59,977 nt of DNA from Geosporobacter sp040797825 (GTDB taxonomy: Bacteria > Bacillota > Clostridia > Peptostreptococcales > Thermotaleaceae): assembly GCA_040797825.1 (NCBI GenBank), contig JBFNEZ010000005.1:1-59977 (forward strand), read 5' to 3'. The translations under genes were made by a program, and so were the position numbers. A model generated the notes under the pieces. The model saw only the letters and a list, made by a program, of their open reading frames with translations, searched no databases and had not been told where the DNA came from. Shown here in pieces: positions 35,099 through 43,441 of the stretch. Position 1 is the first letter of the stretch, and the number at the start of each line of letters is the position of its first letter.

Positions 35099-35776
35099 TT
35101 GGTATACAAAATGGATATTTGCAAGAAAATTAAGGCAGTAATATTTGATTTTGATGGTGTACTGGTGGATACAGAAGAAATATATGTGAACCGAATGGAG
35201 CGATTTTATCAAAATCATGGTATAAGACTTCCAAAAAAAATCTTAAATGCAACTATTGGTGGAACTTTGGATGTTAGTTGGAAGAAACTAAAGTCCCATA
35301 GTCCGAAAGCATGGGATATAGAATTCTTTAAGAAAACATATCGAGAGTATTCTTCTGTACAGAAGTTTTGCTATAGAGAACTTCTAAATGAAGGGGCCCT
35401 GGAGATGCTGGGCGGATTACGGGAGCGGGGATATTTGATTTCATTAGCATCCTCTACATCAATGGAAGGACTGGATCGTGCAATGAATGAATGCAATTTA
35501 AAACCTTACTTTACAGCTGTTTTGAGTGGGGAAATGTTTGCAGAAAGCAAACCGAATCCTGAAATCTACCTCCGGTCAGCAGAAATACTAAAACTTCATC
35601 CTTCGGAGTGCGTTGTTGTGGAAGATTCCCCCTATGGAATACAATCAGGAAAAGATGCAGGTATGCAGGTTATAGCAAAGTATGCTACAAAGTTTGAAAT
35701 TGATCAGAGTAAAGCCGATTATTTTATTCATTCCTTGAAGGAAGTTGTACCATTGTTAGAAAAAATCAATGCATAA
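35099..35776 (+). CDS. HAD hydrolase, beta-phosphoglucomutase-like
   Basis: A 225-residue HAD-superfamily protein. The nucleophile motif is VIFDFDGVLVDTEE (two Asp). The Thr/Ser motif SLASSTS, the Lys in ESKPNPEIYL and the acidic VVEDSPYG motif all match the PGMB branch. TTG 35099 is preferred over the ATG four codons on, because AGGAGG lies 6 bases before the TTG. It may dephosphorylate or isomerise a sugar phosphate from the same operon; the substrate is unknown. Confidence 0.85.
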   Translation: MVYKMDICKKIKAVIFDFDGVLVDTEEIYVNRMERFYQNHGIRLPKKILNATIGGTLDVSWKKLKSHSPKAWDIEFFKKTYREYSSVQKFCYRELLNEGALEMLGGLRERGYLISLASSTSMEGLDRAMNECNLKPYFTAVLSGEMFAESKPNPEIYLRSAEILKLHPSECVVVEDSPYGIQSGKDAGMQVIAKYATKFEIDQSKADYFIHSLKEVVPLLEKINA

Positions 35777-35862
35777 AAAGCTTATGAAAACTATTTTATA
35801 GTAGATATACGGACAGATCACAAAAAGACGGTTACATTCGTCGATGATTAGGAGGTACTTAC

Positions 35863-36123
35863 ATGCAAAGAAGAGAAGCTATATTGCAAAATGAATCAGG
35901 ATTACATGCTAGACCAGCATCTATATTTGTAAAAGAGGCGTCTAAATATCTTTCACAAATAAAAGTAATCAAAGCAGGTAAGGAATATAATGCTAAAAGT
36001 ATCGTAGCATTACTGAGTATGGGAGCTGGGCAAAATGAATCAATTATCATTCAGGCAGATGGTCAGGATGAGGAAATAGCTGTAAAAGAATTATATGACC
36101 TTCTTTATGGCATGAAAGAATAA
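35863..36123 (+). CDS. HPr-family phosphocarrier dedicated to the PTS operon
   Basis: An 86-residue HPr-like protein. The phosphorylated His lies in ESGLHARPASIFVKEA, and the regulatory Ser region AKSIVALLSMGAG is retained, so HPr kinase might also act on it. An AGGAGG sequence precedes the ATG. Its position at the end of the PTS cluster suggests a pathway-specific carrier rather than the general HPr. Confidence 0.9.
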   Translation: MQRREAILQNESGLHARPASIFVKEASKYLSQIKVIKAGKEYNAKSIVALLSMGAGQNESIIIQADGQDEEIAVKELYDLLYGMKE

Positions 36124-36157
36124 TACAAAGAGTAGGTCAAGAGCACTAAAAATCTCA

Positions 36158-36187
36158 GACAAAGGGACGGTTCTCTCGTCTTGACAA
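36158..36187. repeat. RAYT element left inverted end
   Basis: GGGACGGTTCTCTCGTCTT (36164-36182) is, in reverse complement, nearly identical to AGACAAGAGAACCGTCCC just after the transposase stop (37012-37029), with about one mismatch in 18. Such inverted REP-like sequences bracket RAYT genes. Confidence 0.65.
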
Positions 36188-36209
36188 AATGGGTTTTTAT
36201 GGATATAAT
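36181..36209 (+). promoter_or_regulatory. perfect sigma-A promoter inside the RAYT left end
   Basis: TTGACA (36181-36186), a 17-base spacer and TATAAT (36204-36209) match the consensus exactly. The start of transcription would be near 36216, only about 12 bases before the transposase ATG. It could also drive the sigma-54 activator gene downstream. Confidence 0.7.
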
Positions 36210-36227
36210 TTACGGCAGGTGATGCAT

Positions 36228-37013
36228 ATGCCAAGGCAAAAGAGAAAAAAAAGTAAGAGTGGATATTACCATATCATGCTTCGGGGAAATGAAAGAAGAA
36301 ATATATTTTATGCTGAAGAAGACAAACAGCGCTTTATTGAAATTTTACAATCTAAAAAGAAAGATGGAAGGTATACGCTACATGCTTTTTGTTTGATGGA
36401 CAACCATCTACATCTATTACTAAGTGAAGGTTCGGAAGAGATTGGTACAATCATGAAACGAATCACAGTAAGTTATGTGTATTATTTTAATAAGAAATAT
36501 AAAAGGGTAGGACACCTCTTTCAAGATCGTTTTCGCAGTGAAACCGTTGAAGATGACCGTCAAGTAGTTTCCTTGACAAGATATATACATCAGAATCCGG
36601 TAAAGGCTGGGTTGTCAAAGAAGCCAGGAGATTACAAATGGAGCAGCTATGGTGCCTATATACATAATGGAAGTTACTTTGCTACAATAGTAGATACGGA
36701 TGTGGTTTTAGGATTGTTTTCCAATAATCAAGAGGCTGCCAAAAAACTATTTCAACAGTATATGAAAGAAACATCAGAAGATGTCTTTATTGATCTAGAA
36801 GAACCAAAGGAAGCTTTGGGAGAAGAAGAAGCTAAAGGACTTTATAAAAATATGTTATTGGAATGGAATTTAGATGAACAGGATAGCATAAGAGCAAAAC
36901 TTTCCAGGGAGTTTATCCAAGCATTCAAAGAGAAGAGTAATTTGTCGATACGAAGAATAGCTGAGCTTACAGGGTTAAATAAGGATAAGATAAGCAGTAT
37001 GCTTAAAGAGTAG
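36228..37013 (+). CDS. REP-associated tyrosine transposase (RAYT, Y1 family)
   Basis: A 261-residue HUH-type single-strand transposase of the IS200-like Y1 family. It has the metal-binding His-x-His in CLMDNHLHLLLSE and the likely catalytic Tyr in LTRYIHQNPVKAGL. A C-terminal helical region (about 200-261) ends with a helix-turn-helix-like segment (LSIRRIAELTGLNKDKISSM). I chose ATG 36228 because GGCAGGTG lies upstream and because the earlier ATG at 36189 lies inside the promoter. RAYTs act on dispersed REP sequences. It separates the PTS operon from a sigma-54 activator. Confidence 0.87.
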   Translation: MPRQKRKKSKSGYYHIMLRGNERRNIFYAEEDKQRFIEILQSKKKDGRYTLHAFCLMDNHLHLLLSEGSEEIGTIMKRITVSYVYYFNKKYKRVGHLFQDRFRSETVEDDRQVVSLTRYIHQNPVKAGLSKKPGDYKWSSYGAYIHNGSYFATIVDTDVVLGLFSNNQEAAKKLFQQYMKETSEDVFIDLEEPKEALGEEEAKGLYKNMLLEWNLDEQDSIRAKLSREFIQAFKEKSNLSIRRIAELTGLNKDKISSMLKE

Positions 37014-37044
37014 ACAAGAGAACCGTCCCCTTGGCCCTTGTCTT
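37012..37044. repeat. RAYT element right inverted end
   Basis: AGACAAGAGAACCGTCCCC mirrors the left end at 36164-36182. It is followed by a second part, CCCTTGTCTT, which can fold back on AGACAAG, giving a small hairpin typical of REP ends. Confidence 0.6.
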
Positions 37045-37081
37045 GGTTTTGAGAAAAATTTGTAGATTAGGATGTGATTCT

Positions 37082-38425
37082 GTGCAAATCAATTATCTGG
37101 AGAGAAGAATATTTGACGCACTTTATGATGGAGTTCTCATTGCCGATAGGGATGGGATTGTACGGTATATCAATCCTTCTTATACGAGAATAACTAAGGT
37201 AGAAGCCCAGGATATTGTAGGGAGAGCTCTTGAGGAAGCTAGGCCAGGAGCCCAGCTTCCTTCGGTTATAAAAAGCGGTAAAAAGCTTCTCCGTGCGCAA
37301 CGAAAGGTGGGAGAAGTAGAGTATATTGTTAATATGGCGCCCATTGTAGAAAAGGATGAAATTATCGGAGGAATCTCCATATTGAACGAAATCAATGATA
37401 TTTACAAGCTCACAGAAGAATTGAATCAATCCAATATGATGATAAAAAAGCTTGAAAAATATATGAAAACTATGGGGAAGGCAAAATATAGCTTTGATCA
37501 TATTGTTAGTGTGGACAAAAATTCTTTAGAAACAAAAAATTTGGCGAAAAAGCTAGCAAAAAAGGATTCCAATGTACTAATTACTGGGGAAAGCGGAACG
37601 GGAAAGGAATTGTATGCCAATGCGATCCACAATGCCAGCAATAGACGGAATGGTCCTTTCATTGCAGTAAATTGTGCCACCTTTGACAGCAATTTGCTGG
37701 AAAGTGAACTCTTCGGATACGAGGAGGGTGCTTTTACGGGGGCTAAAAAGGGTGGAAAAATAGGCTTGTTTGAAGTGGCAAATGGAGGAACTCTATTTCT
37801 AGATGAGATATCTGAAATGAATTATGGACTACAGGCCAAACTGCTCAGAACCCTTCAAGAGAATACCCTTCGCCGTATTGGGGGGTTAAAGGAAGTGCAG
37901 GTGGATATCCGGGTAATCGCAGCTACCAATAAGAGCTTGGAAAAAATGATAGAAGAAAATCTTTTTAGAAAGGATCTCTATTATAGGCTCGCCGTATTTC
38001 CAATCAATATTTATCCTCTAAGAGAAAGACGAGAAGATATAAAGATGCTGATAGAGAATTTTGTTGATGAAATAGGCAAAAAAATAAACCGTCAGTTAAA
38101 TATCTCGGAAGATGTCATGGAGATTTTATATTGCTATTCTTGGCCAGGGAATATCAGGGAATTAAAAAATACCATAGAATTTGCCATGCACATGGCCGAT
38201 GAAGATACTATTAAGGTAGAACATCTGCCTAAAATAATACAATCGGAGGGTATTAAAAGAAACCTTGTAAAGCTGAAAAAGCTGGATCAAATAATGAAGG
38301 AAACAGAAATTGCAGAAATAAAAAAGGCCATAGACATCTATGGAGATACAGTGGAAGGGAAGAAAAAGGCTGCGGAAGTTTTAGGGATATCCTTGGCCAC
38401 CCTCTATAACAAGTTAAAGCAGTGA
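37082..38425 (+). CDS. sigma-54-dependent activator with PAS sensor
   Basis: An enhancer-binding protein of about 447 residues. A PAS domain (about residues 5-115) precedes an AAA+ domain (about 145-375) with Walker A TGESGTGKE, the sigma-54 contact loop EEGAFTGA, Walker B TLFLDEI and the arginine-finger region. A Fis-type helix-turn-helix ends the protein (AAEVLGISLATLYNKL). I chose GTG 37082 with AGGATG 7 bases upstream. The RAYT end lies within 40 bases of the start, so the original promoter may be displaced. Its targets may be any of the three sigma-54 promoters found here or others elsewhere. Confidence 0.87.
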   Translation: MQINYLERRIFDALYDGVLIADRDGIVRYINPSYTRITKVEAQDIVGRALEEARPGAQLPSVIKSGKKLLRAQRKVGEVEYIVNMAPIVEKDEIIGGISILNEINDIYKLTEELNQSNMMIKKLEKYMKTMGKAKYSFDHIVSVDKNSLETKNLAKKLAKKDSNVLITGESGTGKELYANAIHNASNRRNGPFIAVNCATFDSNLLESELFGYEEGAFTGAKKGGKIGLFEVANGGTLFLDEISEMNYGLQAKLLRTLQENTLRRIGGLKEVQVDIRVIAATNKSLEKMIEENLFRKDLYYRLAVFPINIYPLRERREDIKMLIENFVDEIGKKINRQLNISEDVMEILYCYSWPGNIRELKNTIEFAMHMADEDTIKVEHLPKIIQSEGIKRNLVKLKKLDQIMKETEIAEIKKAIDIYGDTVEGKKKAAEVLGISLATLYNKLKQ

Positions 38426-38433
38426 ATTTGATC

Positions 38434-39096
38434 TTATAGGTTATGGTTTTGAAAAAGCAGTTCAAAGGGTATGGTTTTTTTGAATATCAAATACAAAAAG
38501 CTTGCAGAAGTCCTTTGAGCCAGTCCAAGAAGCTCCTTAGTGGCTTCTGCTTTATTTTTTTCATTAGATTGAAATATCAATTCACCATACTCAAGGGCCA
38601 TTCGCGCATTATGCTGGAGCAGTTCTAAAGGCGTGTTAAAATGATAGAGCCCATCCTCAGAAACAGAGAAAGTTTTGTAGTTTTCCAGTACCCAATTTTC
38701 ATATTCTCTATGTCCTTTTAATAAATAACCCAATGCATGGTGGGGAACACAGAGATCCTGAATAAGATGTAAGGCAGAACCTACATAGAAGAAACATTCC
38801 TCTAGGGCCGATTTTCTAAAAGCTTTTTGAGCTTTTTCCAGATTGAGTGATAGCGGGATATCAGCCCCTGCCAATCCTAAAATGCCTTTGCCTGTTTTAG
38901 GATGATAAAAATGATAGATGTTTTTTAAATCCTGGTCACACCATGAATTTCCTCTAATCAATATATTCAAATAGGATTTCAGGTTAATGGCCAATGGGGT
39001 ATGCTGATCTGATTTTAGGATGTCTAATCCTTGGGAAGTGCAAAAAGAATGGACAAGGCATTCAGCTGGTTGACTTTGGGACAAAGGTATATTCAT
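38434..39096 (-). CDS. zinc-dependent phospholipase C-like protein
   Basis: A 220-residue all-helical protein of the zinc-dependent phospholipase C/S1-P1 nuclease superfamily. Likely zinc ligands are in VGSALHLIQDLCVPHHALG (His, Asp, His) and GHREYENWV (His, Glu). It lacks a signal peptide and the N-terminal Trp ligand of secreted PLC. It is also shorter than the Bacillus enzyme, so it may be intracellular or catalytically different. It is convergent with the sigma-54 activator, with stops 8 bases apart. Confidence 0.75.
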   Translation of the reverse strand: MNIPLSQSQPAECLVHSFCTSQGLDILKSDQHTPLAINLKSYLNILIRGNSWCDQDLKNIYHFYHPKTGKGILGLAGADIPLSLNLEKAQKAFRKSALEECFFYVGSALHLIQDLCVPHHALGYLLKGHREYENWVLENYKTFSVSEDGLYHFNTPLELLQHNARMALEYGELIFQSNEKNKAEATKELLGLAQRTSASFLYLIFKKTIPFELLFQNHNL

Positions 39097-39360
39097 AGAG
39101 CACTCTCCAAGGGGAACAAATGGTTATCCCCTATCGTTGAAGCAGTAAGTATGTGGACAGGCATAAACAACCTCCTCTTTATCTTCATAATTCAATCATA
39201 AAGCCATCGCTTTAAATCTGATAGATTATGATGTAAAAAGTATGTTAAAAAAATGCTTCCTGTCACAAGTTAAAGCTTTACTTTCTGTTAATATAACCTT
39301 AATCCATATTTTAAAAAATTAATGTATAATGAAAATACACATGAGAAAGGGGAGGATTTT

Positions 39361-39936
39361 TTGAACATCTGTATTGACATTGATGGTACCATAACCGATG
39401 CCTATTGTTGGCTGGAGATGACGAACCAGTATTTTGGAAGAACTATCAAGCCCTTTGAAGTGACCGTTTATGATGTTTATGAAGTATTCAATATACCAAA
39501 GGAAGATTACCTCGACTTTTATGAAAGATTTGGGGAAGAAATGCATGGCAAGGCAGAAATACGGGGAACAGCGAAAGAAATTCTTTGGAAATTAGATAAA
39601 CAACATAATATCTACTATGTTACTGCTAGAGAAGAAAAGATGAAAAGGGTAACAGAAGCATGGTTTGCGAACAATGAATTACCTAGGGGAGAATTGTATT
39701 TATTAGGCAGTCACTACAAAGTTGAAAAAGCAAAGGAATTAGACTGTGATATTTTCATAGAAGATCGCTATGAAAATGCTATAGAATTAAGCCAGGCTGG
39801 TTTCCAAGTACTGCTGATAGATTGCTACTATAATCAAGGGCCTCTCATTTCTGGAGTCACAAGGGTTTTTACTTGGAAGGATATTGATGAGACCATAGAA
39901 GCATATGCCTCCCATAGAATAAGGATAGCTGGGTAA
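39361..39936 (+). CDS. HAD-superfamily 5'(3')-deoxyribonucleotidase-like protein
   Basis: A 191-residue HAD protein of the NT5C type. It has the motif ICIDIDGTITDAYCW (DxDGT), a Thr in YYVTAREE, and the acidic IFIEDRYENA. GGGGAGG is 5 bases before TTG 39361, so I prefer this start over an ATG 13 codons earlier without such a site. The likely role is removal of phosphate from a nucleotide or other small molecule. It stands alone. Confidence 0.78.
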   Translation: MNICIDIDGTITDAYCWLEMTNQYFGRTIKPFEVTVYDVYEVFNIPKEDYLDFYERFGEEMHGKAEIRGTAKEILWKLDKQHNIYYVTAREEKMKRVTEAWFANNELPRGELYLLGSHYKVEKAKELDCDIFIEDRYENAIELSQAGFQVLLIDCYYNQGPLISGVTRVFTWKDIDETIEAYASHRIRIAG

Positions 39937-39958
39937 TGTTATGAAAAATCAATAGCAA

Positions 39959-40012
39959 TAGAATAAAAGATGGTAATTTCTAAAATATTAGAAATTACCA
40001 TCTTTTATTCTA
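39959..40012 (+). terminator. 25-bp perfect hairpin after the nucleotidase gene
   Basis: Bases 39959-39983 and 39988-40012 are exact complements with a 4-base loop, AT-rich and T-rich at the end. It works as a terminator for the upstream gene and also carries the first enhancer palindrome across its loop. Confidence 0.7.
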
Positions 40013-40203
40013 ATATTTTAGAAATCATAACAACAAGCAATCAATTGCTGAGATCAAGAAAAACAAGAAAGGGTAAAAGGGTTGTTGCCAAAGGAAATCA
40101 ACAATGAGAGAATAAATGGGAACTGAGCGAAATGGGAAACCGTTTGCTATGATTTGTAGTAATTTTATCAAAGAGACACGAAAATATTTCTAATATTTTA
40201 GAA
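39978..40203 (+). promoter_or_regulatory. three enhancer-like palindromes (TTCTAA-N4-TTAGAA)
   Basis: TTCTAAAATATTAGAA at 39978-39993, and its exact reverse complement TTCTAATATTTTAGAA at 40008-40023 and 40188-40203. The same 16-mer three times in one intergenic region, 180-405 bases upstream of the sigma-54 -24 element, fits binding sites for an enhancer-binding activator. Degenerate copies occur at 46128-46143 and 46153-46168, ahead of the PrpR-like activator. Confidence 0.7.
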
Positions 40204-40381
40204 TTATTATTTGTGGCGTTACTAGTTTCCACACAAATAATAAATTGGAAAACATTTATTGTCTTATTGAAATACTATCAGGAAAGAAGCTTGAAATTAC
40301 TTGGATAGATAATTATCAAACAAACAAGCCTTGATGAAATAAGCAAGATCTAGATTGAAGAATTTATGACAATGGAAAAAA

Positions 40382-40397
40382 TGGCATGAGATTTGCT
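40382..40397 (+). promoter_or_regulatory. sigma-54 promoter of the CitMHS-AtuA operon
   Basis: TGGCATGAGATTTGCT has GG and GC separated by 10 bases and matches the consensus. The start codon of the transporter is 36 bases after the -12 element. Confidence 0.82.
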
Positions 40398-40433
40398 AAT
40401 ATAGTCTTGTAAAAAAATAAGGAGGTATGATTG

Positions 40434-41729
40434 ATGTTAGCATTACTTGGATTTTTAACGATTGTAGTTTTACTTGCACTGATTATGACAAAGAAAGCTT
40501 CACCTGTAGTAGCACTCGTAGCTGTTCCAACCATTACCGCTGTGATTGGAGGATTTGGCGCAGATGTTGGAAAATTCATTATCGATGGAATTAAATCCAT
40601 TGCACCAACGGGGACGATGTTTATATTTGCAATTTTATTTTTCGGTATTTTAACAGATGCAGGGACCTTTGAGCCCATCATCAACAAGATTCTTCAAGTA
40701 GTTGGAAAAGACCCTGTTAAAATTGCATTGGGTACAGCTGTATTGGCCATGCTTGTTCATTTAGACGGTTCTGGAGCGGTTACCTTCTTAGTAACGGTCC
40801 CCGCTATGATGCCTTTGTTTGATGCCCTTGGTATGCAAAGAACAACTCTGGCCACTATCGTTGCTTTATCTGCAGGGACTATGAATATTTTGCCTTGGGG
40901 AGGACCTACCATTCGAGCAGGTACAGCCCTTGAAGTTCCTGTTACAGAGTTATTCAACCCGATTATAATTCCTTTCTTTGCAGGATTGCTCTTTGTACTC
41001 TTTGTAACTTATCGTTTAGGAAAGAAAGAAAAAGCAAGAATTGGAAGTTTGGATATTACAAATATCAATGTAGATAGAAAGATAGATGAAGAAAAAGCTA
41101 AGATTGCCAGACCGCATCTTTTCTTAGTAAATGTTGCAATTATCATTATAGCTATTGCTGTTCTAATCATGGATAAACTGCCTGCTACTGTAATCTTTAT
41201 GTTAGCCTTTGCCATTGCATTAACCATTAACTATCCGAATGTAAAGGATCAAAGAGATAGAATTGATGCCCATGCAAAAGCGGCTCTTATGATGGCAAGT
41301 ATTTTATTTGCAGCAGGAGCATTTATTGGGGTGATGCAGGGCTCAGGAATCATCAAGGAGATGGCTGCATTTACAGTATCTGTTATCCCTACTTCATTAG
41401 GAAGATTTATCCCAGTTATTACAGGTGTGATTGCTATGCCAGCCAGTTTGTTATTTGATCCAGACTCCTTCTATTTTGGCGTATTGCCAGTGCTTTCAGA
41501 AGCAGCCAAAGGCTTCGGTATATCCGGGCTTGAGGTAGGAAAGGCGGCTATTATGGGACAGATGACTACTGGATTTCCTGTGAGTCCCCTAACAGGTGCT
41601 ACATTCTTGCTGGTAGGCCTTACTGGAGTGGATTTAGGAGAACATCAAAAGAAGACTATTCCCTATGCTTTTGCAACAACGATTGTTATGCTAGTGGTAG
41701 CCTTACTTGTAGGTGCAATTAAATTATAG
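40434..41729 (+). CDS. CitMHS-family citrate/carboxylate transporter
   Basis: A 431-residue membrane protein with about 12 helices, of the CitMHS family, whose characterised members import metal-complexed citrate with protons. Family marks include the LVHLDGSGAVTFLVTVPAMMP segment and TMNILPWGGPTIRAG, with a matching C-terminal repeat (SLLFDPDSFYFGVLPV, TTGFPVSPLTGATFLL). GGAGG lies 8 bases before ATG 40434. It is first in the operon, so it should import the acid degraded by the following enzymes. Citrate lyase is absent, so the substrate is probably not citrate. Confidence 0.88.
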   Translation: MLALLGFLTIVVLLALIMTKKASPVVALVAVPTITAVIGGFGADVGKFIIDGIKSIAPTGTMFIFAILFFGILTDAGTFEPIINKILQVVGKDPVKIALGTAVLAMLVHLDGSGAVTFLVTVPAMMPLFDALGMQRTTLATIVALSAGTMNILPWGGPTIRAGTALEVPVTELFNPIIIPFFAGLLFVLFVTYRLGKKEKARIGSLDITNINVDRKIDEEKAKIARPHLFLVNVAIIIIAIAVLIMDKLPATVIFMLAFAIALTINYPNVKDQRDRIDAHAKAALMMASILFAAGAFIGVMQGSGIIKEMAAFTVSVIPTSLGRFIPVITGVIAMPASLLFDPDSFYFGVLPVLSEAAKGFGISGLEVGKAAIMGQMTTGFPVSPLTGATFLLVGLTGVDLGEHQKKTIPYAFATTIVMLVVALLVGAIKL

Positions 41730-41769
41730 CTTTCATAGAATTTCATACAAAAAATAGGAGGTCAGCAGA

Positions 41770-43125
41770 ATGAAAACAATTCGCATCGGTGCTGGTGCCG
41801 GATACGCAGGAGATAGGTTGGAACCAGCATTAGAACTTATGGAAAAGGGAAACTTGGATTATATTATGTTCGAGTGTCTAGCTGAAAGAACCATCGCTAT
41901 TGCCCAAGAACAGAAACTGAAGGATCCCAATAAAGGATACAATGGACTTTTAGAATACCGTATGGATAAGGTACTGCCCCTGTGTGCGGAGAAGAAGGTG
42001 AAAGTGATTACCAATATGGGGGCTGCCAATCCTCTGGCAGGCGCAAAGGTGATTAAAAAGATAGCCGAAGAAAAGGGAATTAAGGGTTTGAAAATTGCTG
42101 CCGTATTAGGAGACAATATCTTTGAAAATATAGACAGATATATGGATTATAATGTCCTTGAATTAGAAACCAAGCTGAGTACTATCAAAGAGCAGATTGT
42201 TTCAGCCAATGCCTACACAGGTTCAGAGGGTATTGTAGAAGCTTTAGAGAATGGGGCAGATATCATTATAACAGGTCGTGTGGCAGATCCTGCCTTAGCC
42301 CTTGCACCCCTTATGTATGAGTTTGGGTGGACCTATGAGGAAGCTGATAAAATTGGAAAAGGGATCATGATAGGACACTTGTTAGAGTGTGCGGGACAGA
42401 TAACAGGGGGGTATTTTGCAGATCCTGGATTCAAAGATGTATCAGGATTGTGGAAACTTGGATTTCCAATTGCTGAAGTCAATGAAGACGGAGATGTTGT
42501 GATTACTAAGGTAGAAGGAAGCGGTGGGCTTGTGACCACAGCTACTTGTAAAGAACAGCTTATTTATGAAATTCACGATCCTAGTACCTACATTACCCCT
42601 GATGGAATTGCGGATTATACCAATATTACCATGGAGCAGGTTGGAAAAGACCGGGTAGCCGTTAAAGGAGCCACGGGCCGTCCTAAGACAGATACCTTAA
42701 AAGTGAGTATTGGATATAAGGATTGTTTCATTGGAGAAGGAGAAATGAGCTATGGCGGTACAGGGGCCTATGAAAGGGCAAAACTGGCCGGTGAGATTGT
42801 TAAACAACGATTAGAAGCTACTGGGGTAAAGATTGAAGAGCTGAGAATAGACTATATTGGCATCAACTCCCTCTATAGGGACAAAATCAGCGATGCAATG
42901 TTTGAAGATAAATCTCTTTGTAAAGAAGTGCGTTTAAGGGTTTCTGGAAGAACCATTGATAAAAGTGATGCAGTAAAAATAGGGAATGAAGTGGAGGCAT
43001 TATATACCAACGGACCTGCCGGTGGCGGAGGGGCTACCCTAGGGGTAAAAGAGATTGTTTCTATCGCTTCTATTTTTATTCCAAGAGAAGACATCAAAAC
43101 AGAGATTCATTATGAGGAGGTTTAA
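41770..43125 (+). CDS. AtuA-like (DUF1446) protein
   Basis: A 451-residue cytoplasmic protein of the acyclic-terpene-utilisation AtuA (DUF1446) family, whose reaction is not established. Typical parts are RIGAGAGYAGDRLEPALEL at the start, ITNMGAANPLAGAKVI, DIIITGRVADPALALAPLMY and MSYGGTGAYERAKLAGEIV. No cofactor motif such as Rossmann GxGxxG dinucleotide or Fe-S cysteines is evident. It is adjacent to a small AtuA C-terminal-like gene and in one operon with CoA-transferase and thiolase. Its probable job is to convert the imported acid to a 3-keto acid or its precursor. Confidence 0.85.
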   Translation: MKTIRIGAGAGYAGDRLEPALELMEKGNLDYIMFECLAERTIAIAQEQKLKDPNKGYNGLLEYRMDKVLPLCAEKKVKVITNMGAANPLAGAKVIKKIAEEKGIKGLKIAAVLGDNIFENIDRYMDYNVLELETKLSTIKEQIVSANAYTGSEGIVEALENGADIIITGRVADPALALAPLMYEFGWTYEEADKIGKGIMIGHLLECAGQITGGYFADPGFKDVSGLWKLGFPIAEVNEDGDVVITKVEGSGGLVTTATCKEQLIYEIHDPSTYITPDGIADYTNITMEQVGKDRVAVKGATGRPKTDTLKVSIGYKDCFIGEGEMSYGGTGAYERAKLAGEIVKQRLEATGVKIEELRIDYIGINSLYRDKISDAMFEDKSLCKEVRLRVSGRTIDKSDAVKIGNEVEALYTNGPAGGGGATLGVKEIVSIASIFIPREDIKTEIHYEEV

Positions 43126-43128
43126 AAG

Positions 43129-43428
43129 ATGAAATTAAAAGAAATTGCTCATTCCAGAACTGGGGATAAGGGAAACATTTCTAATATTTCTCTAATTGCA
43201 TTCAATGAAGCAGACTATAAAATCCTTGAAGAAAAGGTTACAGCAGAACGTGTTAAAGACTGGTTTCAAGACATTGTTCAGGGAGAAGTAAAACGTTATG
43301 AACTTCCTAAACTGGGTGCCTTAAACTTTGTGATGGATAAGGCTCTGGGTGGAGGCGTAACCCGTTCCCTTGCCCTGGACAAACACGGCAAGAGCCTGAG
43401 TTTGGCACTGCTTGAAATGGAAATTTAG
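43129..43428 (+). CDS. AtuA C-terminal-like small protein
   Basis: A 99-residue protein matching the extra C-terminal domain of longer AtuA proteins (AHSRTGDKGNISNISLIAF; GALNFVMDKALGGGVTRSLA; DKHGKSLSLALLEM). Its ATG comes three bases after the stop of the DUF1446 gene, in a different frame. In other organisms the two parts are often fused; here they are split, so they likely form one complex. Function is unknown. A perfect 11-bp hairpin follows. Confidence 0.8.
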   Translation: MKLKEIAHSRTGDKGNISNISLIAFNEADYKILEEKVTAERVKDWFQDIVQGEVKRYELPKLGALNFVMDKALGGGVTRSLALDKHGKSLSLALLEMEI

Positions 43429-43441
43429 ACTTCACACCAAG

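Larger units (their letters stand above)
39937..40433. other. control region of the CitMHS-AtuA operon
   Basis: Nearly 500 bases with no gene. It contains a perfect 25-bp hairpin (39959-40012), three TTCTAA-N4-TTAGAA palindromes and a sigma-54 promoter at 40382-40397. Confidence 0.65.

Noticed and set aside
34517..35218. 233-codon antisense frame over nagA
   Set aside because: It covers catalytic parts of nagA on the opposite strand, and its sequence shows no family resemblance.
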